Positions 49,595-56,924 of a stretch of DNA of 64,000 nucleotides are shown here, piece after piece. The stretch's first letter is position 1; the number at the start of each line of letters is the position of its first letter. A model generated the notes under the pieces. It was given only the letters and a program-made list of their open reading frames with translations. It was not told where the DNA came from and did not search any database. The DNA lies in the IMG/VR virus record IMGVR_UViG_3300021961_000080, positions 1-64,000 of that record; one strand, 5' to 3'. This DNA comes from a virus. Both the position numbers and the translations under genes were made by a program.

Positions 49595-49677
49595 GGGTTG
49601 GGCTGGATTTGCACCAGCGTGGAATTAAATCTACAGATTTACAGTCTGTCACCTTCGGCTACTCGGTCACCAACCCT
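49595..49677 (-). tRNA. tRNA-Tyr (GTA)
   Basis: Acceptor GGGTTGG/CCAACCC (7 perfect pairs), anticodon arm ACAGA-CTGTAAA-TCTGT with anticodon GTA, long class II variable arm, T-stem GCTGG/CCAGC with an unusual T-loop TGCAAAT. CCA is not encoded; discriminator A. Confidence 0.92.
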
Positions 49678-49717
49678 TACCTAAATTTATCTTACTATAA
49701 TTTTTAATGTTTGTCAA

Positions 49718-50245
49718 TCATATTGGTTTTTGATTTTCTTGATTCTTTTGAGATTCTTGTAAATTAAGAAGTTGAAGGATTGCTTCTCCTGCGTCTTTAC
49801 GCGCCATGCTACAAGTCCAGAGTCTTTGTTCATTGCGCTTGATAATGATAATTTCTGTATCAGAAACTGAACAAATTAAATCATTTTTCTGTTTTATCAG
49901 TTGATTAAGAGATTCTATTCGTTGCTTTTGTTCCAATTCAGAAACGGGTTGAGGTTTTTCTCCGTACTCTTGTGTAGAGAAAACAACAGCTAACATAAAA
50001 CTTTTTGTTTCTTTAAACTGAAACCGAATAATCTGCCAACTAAATTCACCATCAGGCTCTAATTCTCGATTCCAAATATTTAGAAAGGTTTGTAAATAAC
50101 TTTCTAATCCTTTTTGAGTTTGACAGTCTTTATTAATATCACTAAGAAGTCCTTGATTTTGCTGAGGATAGTTTTCAGCAGGTTCTTCTGACTCACAGTG
50201 GTAAATAGGGGAAGAGTAACAAGAATTAAATGGAACTATAAACAT
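49718..50245 (-). CDS. Unknown protein with N-terminus shared by its neighbour
   Basis: 175 aa from the ATG at 50245; a longer start would overlap the preceding gene. MFIVPFNSCYSSPIYHCESEEP closely resembles the first 25 residues encoded at 50253-50498, in DNA too, so the start module was duplicated. The rest has a globular part (SWQIIRFQFKETKSFMLAVVF) and a Q/N-rich tail. Unknown function. Confidence 0.5.
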   Translation of the reverse strand: MFIVPFNSCYSSPIYHCESEEPAENYPQQNQGLLSDINKDCQTQKGLESYLQTFLNIWNRELEPDGEFSWQIIRFQFKETKSFMLAVVFSTQEYGEKPQPVSELEQKQRIESLNQLIKQKNDLICSVSDTEIIIIKRNEQRLWTCSMARKDAGEAILQLLNLQESQKNQENQKPI

Positions 50246-50252
50246 AATTGGT

Positions 50253-50498
50253 TTATTCTTTGTAAAAATTAAGATCATACCAAAAGTAATCTTTCCAAAA
50301 ATTTATCAATTTTATATTTTTTTCAGTTATTAATTTTCGCCAAAGACGAAAATTCTTGAAAAAATTATACCATCCATGAGGAACATCTTCTTTAATAGTT
50401 TCCCAAATGATAGGTAAATAGCTTTTGATAAGTTCTACTGACTCACTGTTTTGAATAGAGTAAGAGTAGCAAGAATTGAACAGTTTTACACAAAACAT
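50253..50498 (-). CDS. Paralogue family D, member 1
   Basis: 81 aa. Starts with the duplicated MFCVKLFNSCYS module, followed by the family D block KSYLPIIWETIKEDVPHGW-YNFFKNFRLWRKLITE. Family D members also lie at 50518-50862 and 51987-52274. Function unknown. Confidence 0.5.
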   Translation of the reverse strand: MFCVKLFNSCYSYSIQNSESVELIKSYLPIIWETIKEDVPHGWYNFFKNFRLWRKLITEKNIKLINFWKDYFWYDLNFYKE

Positions 50499-50517
50499 AT
50501 TGTGACTCCGATTAATT

Positions 50518-50862
50518 TTACATATGAAGTTCTAATGTTTGTTCATCGCCAAGATACCATTCTTTATCACTAAGAAACCAGAAAAACATTTCTTTACAAG
50601 AATTAGTACGGTCTTTCTCAGATATTAATTCCTGCCATAAACGAAAAGCGTCAAAAAATTGCTCCCATCCATAAGGAACATCTTCTTTAAGATTAGTCCA
50701 GATAATAGGTAAATAGCTTTCAATAGGCTTATAAAGCCTATTACAAACATAAACATAAAAACCAAAAGACAAGGTATAAACCAGCCCTTTAGTGATTAAC
50801 ATAAATCCCCACGCAGAAATTAAGAGTAAAATCAAGATTAAGGTTATCGGTTTTATTTTCAT
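50518..50862 (-). CDS. Paralogue family D, member 2, membrane-anchored
   Basis: 114 aa. N-terminal transmembrane helix (ITLILILLLISAWGFMLI), possibly a second (LVYTLSFGFYVYVC), then the family D block IESYLPIIWTNLKEDVPYGWEQFF and DAFRLWQELIS. The helix suggests that family D proteins act at the membrane in this case. Confidence 0.55.
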   Translation of the reverse strand: MKIKPITLILILLLISAWGFMLITKGLVYTLSFGFYVYVCNRLYKPIESYLPIIWTNLKEDVPYGWEQFFDAFRLWQELISEKDRTNSCKEMFFWFLSDKEWYLGDEQTLELHM

Positions 50863-50963
50863 CTACTTATTTTACATTTAATTGTCAAAAGCGAATCCTA
50901 TTTTTAGACTTCATTTTACTTTAACCTTTCTAAATGTTCTATATTATTTTACCACAATTAAAG

Positions 50964-51155
50964 TTATCTGTCTATAGCTTTAATAAGAAAATAAATTAAA
51001 TTTATCTTTTCTGCCGTCAGTGTTCTGAGTGTCATTAAGATTTCTATTAATTTATCCTTAAGTTCTTTTTTAGTGGGTTCTGTGTCAGTTGGTTCATAGA
51101 TGAAAGTTTTAGCACTTCTATCCTGTTCTATTCTAATCAAAGTGTATTTTTCCAT
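50964..51155 (-). CDS. Small protein, unknown
   Basis: 63 aa. Beta start (EKYTLIRIEQDRSAKTFIYEP) and a C-terminal helix (LKDKLIEILMTLRTLTAEKINLIYFL). Four bases from the upstream gene. No family recognised. Confidence 0.45.
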   Translation of the reverse strand: MEKYTLIRIEQDRSAKTFIYEPTDTEPTKKELKDKLIEILMTLRTLTAEKINLIYFLIKAIDR

Positions 51156-51158
51156 TGT

Positions 51159-51491
51159 TTATAATTCAATTTCATTATCACCGGCAAGAAATAGTGATAT
51201 ATCGAAATGATATTCACTGTCACCATTTTGAGGAACTACTATTCCCCCAAATTCTAAAAGTTTATTGTCAAGGAATTTTTTCGATTGTTTTAAAGAAATG
51301 TAATTTTCTATGGCAAATTCTTTGGCACTAATCGGCTTTTTGTACCGATATTTAAAGTCTGTGTCAAGTTTTTTGTTTTTTGTGTCAGCCCATGAAAAAT
51401 AGTCTATTGTTACTCCTATAAACAGACCAAGTAATAAAGTTGGTACTCCGATAAAAAGCAAAGCGAAAATTTGATAAATTTCATTGTTCAT
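51159..51491 (-). CDS. Membrane-anchored small protein, unknown
   Basis: 110 aa. One transmembrane helix at residues 7-30 (IFALLFIGVPTLLLGLFIGV), then a soluble part with ISAKEFAIENYISLKQSKKFLDNKL, which resembles a winged-helix-like helix pair, and an acidic tail. Unknown function. Confidence 0.5.
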   Translation of the reverse strand: MNNEIYQIFALLFIGVPTLLLGLFIGVTIDYFSWADTKNKKLDTDFKYRYKKPISAKEFAIENYISLKQSKKFLDNKLLEFGGIVVPQNGDSEYHFDISLFLAGDNEIEL

Positions 51492-51517
51492 TGTGTGCCT
51501 TCCTTTTGGATGTAGGT

Positions 51518-51973
51518 TTATCTTAGTATATCTAACCCTTGTTTTCTAATTCTTTGAGCGAGGTCTTTATTAAATATCCTTGATTCTTTAATCACAGTAA
51601 TCTGATTACTTGGCCAATATTCTAGTAGAAAATCAAAGACCTCAATAGAAGTTGTGCGTATTCTAGCTTCTTTGCTATACCCTTCTAATAATCGGTAAAA
51701 AAGGAACAGTCCACTAAGCAGGTCTTTTTCGATTACCCAAAATGTTAATTTAATCAATGTACTGTTAACTTGCCAGTGTTTTAGTAATTGACATAGTTTT
51801 GTTTCCTCTAGTTGCCAATAAGTAAAAAAATCTAAAACATTAGATATTACTGGGCAGTCGCTTCTACCTATGAAATCAGATACTAAGGCATCGATTGCCT
51901 CTAGAGACTGACACATCCCGATAGAAGCAATCGATAACCCCTCTAGTTTATATCCTGAGATAATTTGTAACAT
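51518..51973 (-). CDS. Helical protein, possible distant family C member
   Basis: 151 aa. Contains FFTYWQLEETKLCQLLKHWQ, then IKLTFWVIEKDLLSGLFLFYRLLEGY, loosely like the F-W...TG core of family C, and a basic C-terminus. The similarity is weak and may be compositional. Confidence 0.45.
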   Translation of the reverse strand: MLQIISGYKLEGLSIASIGMCQSLEAIDALVSDFIGRSDCPVISNVLDFFTYWQLEETKLCQLLKHWQVNSTLIKLTFWVIEKDLLSGLFLFYRLLEGYSKEARIRTTSIEVFDFLLEYWPSNQITVIKESRIFNKDLAQRIRKQGLDILR

Positions 51974-51986
51974 GGTTTTGTTTTGT

Positions 51987-52274
51987 TTATTCTTTATAGT
52001 TGTTGATAGTTTCCCAGAAATGAATTTTTGTTGTTGATTTATTGTTTTTAAGTATTAGCTTTCGCCAGCAGTAAAAGCTTTCAAAAAAAATATCCCATCC
52101 ATGAGGAACGTCAACAAAAATATTATCTAAAATGATAGGTAAATACCTTTCAACAAGATTGCGTATTGTCAAGATTAAAGAGCGTGGTTTTATTCCCATT
52201 TCTTTTAGTTCTGTTTTGGTCAGTTTCTTTTTTAAGAATTGATTGATCTTTTTATCTAGTTGTGTTTGATTCAT
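51987..52274 (-). CDS. Paralogue family D, member 3
   Basis: 95 aa. A charged helical N-terminus (LDKKINQFLKKKLTKTELKE) replaces the module of member 1. Then VERYLPIILDNIFVDVPHGWD and IFFESFYCWRKLIL form the family D block. Ends NNYKE, like member 1 (NFYKE). Unknown function. Confidence 0.5.
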   Translation of the reverse strand: MNQTQLDKKINQFLKKKLTKTELKEMGIKPRSLILTIRNLVERYLPIILDNIFVDVPHGWDIFFESFYCWRKLILKNNKSTTKIHFWETINNYKE

Positions 52275-52335
52275 TGTTTTTTGGAGTTACTATTTAGTTT
52301 AATCTTAATAGGGTTTAAGTTTAATTGTTTTTATT

Positions 52336-52366
52336 AAAAACCGTAAGGCTAAACCCTACGGTTTTT
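52336..52366. terminator. Bidirectional-looking terminator
   Basis: AAAAACCGTA and TACGGTTTTT pair around GGCTAAACCC-type loop, directly downstream of the gene at 52399-52911 on the minus strand. Confidence 0.8.
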
Positions 52367-52398
52367 AATCTGTCACTGTAAAGACTTAATAAATTGGT

Positions 52399-52911
52399 TT
52401 AACCGCCAATCCCCACGGGTTGAGGTACAGGCTGAGGTTTACTTAAGTCTCTAACTACCAGGGGATTTTCTACTAAATAAATAGCGTGTTTTAGTTTAGC
52501 CGATGCTAATTGTGCAGATTCTAAGCATCTGCGTTGAGTTTCTGTTAGTTCATTTTTGTTGATATGTGTAGTTAATTTGTCTCCATATCGAATTAATAAC
52601 CGTTTAGTCTGTTGTTCTCTTTCCCGTAAATAATCGACTGCTGATTGTCCATAGAGTAATTCAATTCCGTAGTCACTTTGTTTGCAAACTACTTTCTCGT
52701 TACGCTCTTTTTGAAAATAGTTTTCTATCCAATTCATCCGATTATGTAGCTTAGGACCATAAGAAGCATTCGATGGACTGCATCCTACCCAGTGAGACTG
52801 CTGTAATACTTCAAAAGGAATGATTTGACCTCTTTGGATATTTTCTATGTCTTGAATTCTTTTTTGCCGATTTTGTTTTTTCAGTTCTGCAATTAGTTCG
52901 TTAGCGTCCAT
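52399..52911 (-). CDS. Unknown protein downstream of the pentamer array
   Basis: 170 aa from the ATG at 52911. Helical, charged (MDANELIAELKKQNRQKRIQ), middle with HWVGCSPSNASYGPKLHN, and a proline-rich end (KPQPVPQPVGIGG). No family recognised. The DNA directly upstream is the pentamer array, so any promoter must lie within or beyond it. Confidence 0.5.
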   Translation of the reverse strand: MDANELIAELKKQNRQKRIQDIENIQRGQIIPFEVLQQSHWVGCSPSNASYGPKLHNRMNWIENYFQKERNEKVVCKQSDYGIELLYGQSAVDYLREREQQTKRLLIRYGDKLTTHINKNELTETQRRCLESAQLASAKLKHAIYLVENPLVVRDLSKPQPVPQPVGIGG

Positions 52912-52945
52912 TGTTTTCTCTTGATAATAAAGAACCCCTACCCTA

Positions 52946-53681
52946 ACCATGCCACAATACCCTACCAAGCCTTACCAAACCATACCATGCCAAACCAGAC
53001 CTAACCTTACCAAGCCACAATACCTTACCCCGCTAAACCAAACCATGCCAAGCCTTAATACCCTGCCTGACCCCACCAAACCTTACCACACCAAACCTCA
53101 CCGGACTTCACCTCACCACGCCAGACCGAACCTAACCTTACCCCACCTTACCGAACCTCGCCATACTCCACCACGCCGTACCATGCCTCAATACCCTACC
53201 TTACCTCACCCTACCAAACCGAACCTCACCTGACCCCACCAAGCCTCGCCAAGCCCCACCAAACCTCAATACCCCACCTCACCTTACCCCGCTAAACCAA
53301 GCCATGCCAAACCTTAATACCCTACCATGCCTTACCTGACCACACCGGACTCTACCACACCAGACCACACCGGACCTCACCACACCGGACCAAACCCTAC
53401 CTCAATGCCCTACCAAACCTCACCCCACCTTACCTCAATACCCTACCTTGCCCGACCTAACCTGACCTTACCCCACCGAACCTTACCAAACCAGACCCCA
53501 CCTGACTTGACCTTGCATTACCCGACCTTACCTCACCTCGCCTAACCATACCTCAATACCCTGCCACACCTCACCCTACCTTACCTCACCATGCCAGACC
53601 AAACCACAATACCCTACCATACCCGTCCTAACCTAACCTCACCTGACCTTAGCGTACCGTACCATGCCTTACCTCAATACC
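52946..53681. repeat. Degenerate pentanucleotide array (R-C-C-N-N)n with 8-nt phase-setting units
   Basis: About 735 bp of (A/G)CC followed by two variable bases. Eleven marker units with AATAC (once AATGC) lie at 52956, 53019, 53057, 53190, 53268, 53316, 53404, 53437, 53555, 53608 and 53676. All ten intervals (63, 38, 133, 78, 48, 88, 33, 118, 53, 68) leave remainder 3 on division by 5. So each block is one octamer plus whole pentamers with no other net length change. Open + strand frames here only reflect the repeat. Confidence 0.9.
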
Positions 53682-53714
53682 ACAGATTAAGGGGCATTAA
53701 AGCCCCTTGATTAA

Positions 53715-54389
53715 TTAAGCAGCTATATCATAGAAGCCAAGCATATTGAATTGTAGGACTTTAAACTTACCAAATTTAACACGAAAGTCACCAATCCCAA
53801 TACGACGACCAGCATCGACAATGAAGTTTTTTACTGAGTCAACGTCGATCAATGAAGTATCAATCAAGAGAGACGCAGCACCGACATAACCGCTAGGGAT
53901 TCTTACTCGGTTTCTCATGATTTTAGAAGTACCAATCCGAACGGATCGACAATCAACGAATCTGCCATAGGGGTCTTCCCACATTTCAGAAGCGTCTTTT
54001 GTACCTTCGTAATCTAAGATTATTAACTCATCATCTACCTGAGTAACAGATTGACTAACTTGTTTGCCCATTTTAGAAGCTTTAGCGGCCTCTTGAATAG
54101 ACCTGATTAAATACTCTGTAGGGACGGCGGGATTGCCGTATCCTTCAAAAACAAAGTCTTCCCCTTGTAAGTAGCATCGCCCTTCTGTTGCCCAAACACC
54201 AGAATTTAACCAATCAGCTTTTTCCATCGAAGCTAATACATATTCAGTTTTAGCTTTTCCTCTTCGATTCTTAATTGGTTCAATTGTTTTATTTACTTGA
54301 TTTTTGGGATTCATACCAGCAGACGAATGCAAAAGCAGGTCTGTTGTTCCTTGTATCTGAACTTCGATAATTTTTAGATTGCTAGTCAT
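53715..54389 (-). CDS. Conserved phage protein of unknown function
   Basis: 224 aa. IQGTTDLLLHSSAGMNPKN near residue 12, the KTEYVLASMEK region, YGNPAVPTEYLIRSIQEAAKASKMGK near 83, and the C-terminal AGRRIGIGDFRVKFGKFKV match a widespread phage protein of about 200 residues that starts with G-x-(T/S)-x-LL-H. The glycine-rich end and opening motif recall Cas7/RAMP-like folds, but that is only a resemblance. Has its own promoter. Confidence 0.55.
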   Translation of the reverse strand: MTSNLKIIEVQIQGTTDLLLHSSAGMNPKNQVNKTIEPIKNRRGKAKTEYVLASMEKADWLNSGVWATEGRCYLQGEDFVFEGYGNPAVPTEYLIRSIQEAAKASKMGKQVSQSVTQVDDELIILDYEGTKDASEMWEDPYGRFVDCRSVRIGTSKIMRNRVRIPSGYVGAASLLIDTSLIDVDSVKNFIVDAGRRIGIGDFRVKFGKFKVLQFNMLGFYDIAA

Positions 54390-54443
54390 GTGGAAAATCT
54401 TCCTGAAATTGTAAGTATAGGTAACTTACGTTAACTATACTTA

Positions 54444-54473
54444 AATATACCATAAGCTTTATAGAAATGTCAA
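54444..54473 (-). promoter_or_regulatory. Leftward promoter
   Basis: Minus strand TTGACA (54473-54468), 18-bp spacer, TATATT (54449-54444). TTGACATTTCTA and GCTTATGGTA are shared with the promoter at 55167-55196. Confidence 0.7.
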
Positions 54474-54531
54474 GTAAGAAGTCTAAAGATTTTGCTTTAA
54501 CAGTCCTATCGCCACAGGGCTTCCCTGATAT

Positions 54532-54798
54532 TTAATCATCTCCCCAGTCTGGGTAGTATTGCAAATAGACAGCTTGTCGCTCGGTAGCCTGCTTTTCAAG
54601 TTTTTCAATTTTTTCATCGTCAAAACCATGCTCCCAAATTAGAGAATCAAGAAACTGGTCTTCTTTCTCTATAAACAATTCCTTCTTAACCATGAAATCT
54701 TGGCAACCATAAGACATCCCTCCGCTTTTCCCTATAAAAATAAGCGCATTGTCTTCAACGGTCGCCAAAAGCTCTTTTAATTGTTTTGCAGTAATCAT
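54532..54798 (-). CDS. Small acidic protein, unknown
   Basis: 88 aa from the ATG at 54798, chosen for its CAGGAG. MITAKQLKELLATVEDNALIFI opens as a helix-strand unit, and the C-terminus is acidic (YYPDWGDD). Follows the gene at 54821-55135 by 22 bases. Confidence 0.5.
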   Translation of the reverse strand: MITAKQLKELLATVEDNALIFIGKSGGMSYGCQDFMVKKELFIEKEDQFLDSLIWEHGFDDEKIEKLEKQATERQAVYLQYYPDWGDD

Positions 54799-54820
54799 TT
54801 TGCGTCTCCTGAATGAAAAA

Positions 54821-55135
54821 CTAATTCTTATCAATAAAAAGAGGAAACCCTATAGCTTCCCAGCATTCTAATAGTCTCGGTACGTCAACAGTCTGAACCG
54901 TATAATTTGATCCTGTATTAGCAATGAGAAATTTTTGAAAAATTTCTGGGGCGATATAAACGCTAAGGCTGGGAACATCGGCATGATTTGAAAACAAATT
55001 ACCAGACTTTTCGGCTAATTCAGAGGTAATCCCAACTGAAATATCGGTTATCAGCAATTCTTGATAAACTGAATCGCTTTCATTAGGAAAAACCCATGCA
55101 ATAAATCTAACAATATAATCAGGTTTTGCATTCAT
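54821..55135 (-). CDS. Unknown protein
   Basis: 104 aa. Mixed alpha/beta (YIVRFIAWVFPNESDS, ELLITDISVGITSELAEKSG). No family recognised. First gene behind the promoter at 55167-55196. Confidence 0.5.
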   Translation of the reverse strand: MNAKPDYIVRFIAWVFPNESDSVYQELLITDISVGITSELAEKSGNLFSNHADVPSLSVYIAPEIFQKFLIANTGSNYTVQTVDVPRLLECWEAIGFPLFIDKN

Positions 55136-55166
55136 AAATATTTAAAGTAGTGCTAAACTATACTTA

Positions 55167-55196
55167 AATCTACCATAAGCCTACTAGAAATGTCAA
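55167..55196 (-). promoter_or_regulatory. Leftward promoter, overlapping a divergent start codon
   Basis: Minus strand TTGACA (55196-55191), 18-bp spacer, TAGATT (55172-55167). The -35 box covers codons 1-3 of the + strand gene at 55190, so the gene could control this promoter in cis. Confidence 0.6.
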
Positions 55197-55330
55197 ATAA
55201 AAATTATTATCCTCTTAATGTCCGTACCTCGTTACCTGAATCTGAAAGACTAAAAAAATACTGTAATTCCCAAAAGCGGTCAATAACCGAGGTCGTCCGG
55301 GAATTAATTAGAAGTTTACCTGATGACTAA
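55190..55330 (+). CDS. Minimal ribbon-helix-helix protein
   Basis: 46 aa. NVRTSLPESERLKKYCNSQ, then RSITEVVRELIRSLP is the strand-helix-helix of CopG/Arc proteins at minimum length. The start lies inside the -35 box of the divergent promoter, and a bidirectional terminator follows. No Shine-Dalgarno sequence. An autoregulatory role is likely. Confidence 0.55.
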   Translation: MSNKNYYPLNVRTSLPESERLKKYCNSQKRSITEVVRELIRSLPDD

Positions 55331-55359
55331 TACTTAAGGATGTTATCGGGATAGCCAAT

Positions 55360-55395
55360 ATTAAAAGTGCCAGTCTGTGAACTGGCACTTTTAAT
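55360..55395. terminator. Bidirectional terminator
   Basis: Perfect 15-bp stem ATTAAAAGTGCCAGT/ACTGGCACTTTTAAT with a 6-nt loop between the convergent genes at 55190-55330 and 55396-56142. Confidence 0.9.
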
Positions 55396-56142
55396 TTATT
55401 CTCCGATTAATAGTTGACGGTTTCTAGCCTTAGAAAAAAGTTGCTTAACTTCCTTAAGGTTTTCGGTAGGGATGTAGGACGCTTGATTAACCCTTAACCC
55501 CTGACACACTAAATGAGAGTGTCCATTTTTTTCTAGCCAACGCTCTAACTCTTTTCCAGACTTGAATCCTAGTTCTTTCCCTAACTCAGCAGTAGAGCGA
55601 CCCTCAAAACTGACATTCCGTCCGTTTTTACAGATAATTGTTTCAGTGACTTTTTCAACCTTCTCTATGACAATATCTGGACGGCCATCCAACAAGGCTA
55701 AAACCTCAGCACCATGAATTAGTCGAATTGCGTCACGCCGATCCATGTAGTAGGTTTTAGCCTTTGTGAGTTCTAACTCAAGTTCTAATTCCCGAATACG
55801 CCCACTTTGAGCGGGGATTACTTCTTTGATGATTTGTTTTGCCTTTTCAAACCCATCAACCAGCTTTTCCTTGCAGTCTAAGACTTGTTCCGTATTACGA
55901 GAAAAAGTCATTAATAAGGTAGCTTGGTATTCGTTTAAGTAACAGTAAGAAACTTCATAAGTCCCTCCCTGTGGACGTTTCACCACGTCGATTTCAAATC
56001 GCACTGGTTCTTTTCGCTCTAAACGGTCAAGATGTTTCTTGATTGTCTTAAGTAAAGTTGCGTGTTCAATCCCCAACTCATCAGCAATCAAACGAGAATC
56101 GACGACAAGACAATCATTCTGTGATACTATTTCAATAGCCAT
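55396..56142 (-). CDS. Rha-family phage regulatory protein
   Basis: 248 aa. Residues 10-105 are the Rha domain: VVDSRLIADELGIEHATLLKTIKKHL, then YCYLNEYQATLLMTFSRNT and LVDGFEKAK. Residues 170-230 hold a second DNA-binding-like part (STAELGKELGFKSGKELERWL). Rha proteins act in lysogeny control or interfere with superinfecting phages. A GC-rich hairpin lies in its leader. Confidence 0.8.
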   Translation of the reverse strand: MAIEIVSQNDCLVVDSRLIADELGIEHATLLKTIKKHLDRLERKEPVRFEIDVVKRPQGGTYEVSYCYLNEYQATLLMTFSRNTEQVLDCKEKLVDGFEKAKQIIKEVIPAQSGRIRELELELELTKAKTYYMDRRDAIRLIHGAEVLALLDGRPDIVIEKVEKVTETIICKNGRNVSFEGRSTAELGKELGFKSGKELERWLEKNGHSHLVCQGLRVNQASYIPTENLKEVKQLFSKARNRQLLIGE

Positions 56143-56173
56143 ATTGGCCTCCTATTCAGGTAATGTGGTTAGT

Positions 56174-56192
56174 CCCCCGTTAGTACCGGGGG
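56174..56192. promoter_or_regulatory. GC-rich hairpin in the leader of the Rha-like gene
   Basis: CCCCCG-TTAGTAC-CGGGGG, 32 bases upstream of the start codon on the minus strand, in otherwise AT-rich DNA. A candidate operator or RNA-level control element. Confidence 0.5.
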
Positions 56193-56330
56193 CATTACTA
56201 CAATTGTACCATCTCACATAGTTGCTTGACGATTCTAGTCAGTAAGAAGAAATAGTCAGGGAGAGAGGATTAAGATAATCCCCTCTCTTTTTTAGTGTCC
56301 TGTACTGGTAGCCATTGTTAGATTGTAAAT

Positions 56331-56573
56331 AGATTGTAGATATTGCTATTAACAATAAAACCCTTGATATATATAGCTTCTAGACTTTGTAGATACTGTT
56401 GACACTATCCCCCGATATTATTTTTTATGCTCTTATTGTTGAGACTGTCTCCTCTCTTTACTCTATTTTCTTTTTTTCCTGTATAGAGCATCAACGGCAT
56501 CTACAAAGTCTGAAATCTAGACAGGGTAAAGGTTTCGATTGTAGATAGGGTTATCTACAATCTATCTACAATC
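56331..56573. repeat. Palindromic intergenic element, complete copy D (243 bp)
   Basis: Left end GATTGTAAATAGATTGTAGAT matches, with one change in the first 20 bases, the reverse complement of the right end. Inner arms carry CTAGACTTTGTAGAT and ATCTACAAAGTCTG. Centre ATCCCCCGATATTATTTTTT is identical to copy C. Lies in a 780-bp gap between two leftward genes. Confidence 0.8.
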
Positions 56574-56595
56574 CAACTTCCCGCGGTATTGCCTC

Positions 56596-56906
56596 TTAGT
56601 TGCGAGGAAAAAACTCTGGACATCTGTTTTCAAGGGCATTCATCATAACTTTCCTTGTTGAGAGCCTTACTGCTTCGTCATGCAAAATATCCGTTATTTC
56701 CGATCCTACACCGGGACCTATATACATTCTTCTTTCATTTTGATAAACAGCATCCTTAATCGCTCCCATAGTTTCCCCTAGTGTCCATCCAGATTTAAGA
56801 TAGTCACAGGTTCTTTTCTCAAGTATCTCTTGAGTCTGTTGTCAAGAGACAGTGCCACGGTAGGCATCATTCCTAAAAGCAATAAGCTTAAAGCAATCTT
56901 TCTCAT
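56596..56906 (-). pseudogene. Frameshifted small secreted protein gene
   Basis: ATG at 56906 gives a good signal peptide, MRKIALSLLLLGMMPTVALS. After about codon 20 the reading continues in another frame as QQTQEILEKRTCDYLKSGWT to CPEFFPRN, ending at TAA 56598-56596. The total length (311 nt) is one base short of a full frame. Two cysteines in the mature part could form a disulphide. A single-base deletion, a sequencing error or programmed shift could explain it. Confidence 0.55.
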
Positions 56907-56924
56907 CGAGGTTGTGGTAATTTT

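Noticed and set aside
52949-53545. Open + strand frames of 72-94 codons rich in T, P, K, L in the pentamer array
   Set aside because: They follow from the 5-bp repeat, change frame at each 8-bp unit, and have no ribosome-binding site. The regularity is at DNA level.
52946-53681. CRISPR array
   Set aside because: Repeats are 5 bp with variable bases and no fixed repeat-spacer lengths, and no cas genes are present.
53691-53709. Hairpin AAGGGGC/GCCCCTT as a terminator
   Set aside because: The stem is good but no T-run follows on either strand, so termination is doubtful.
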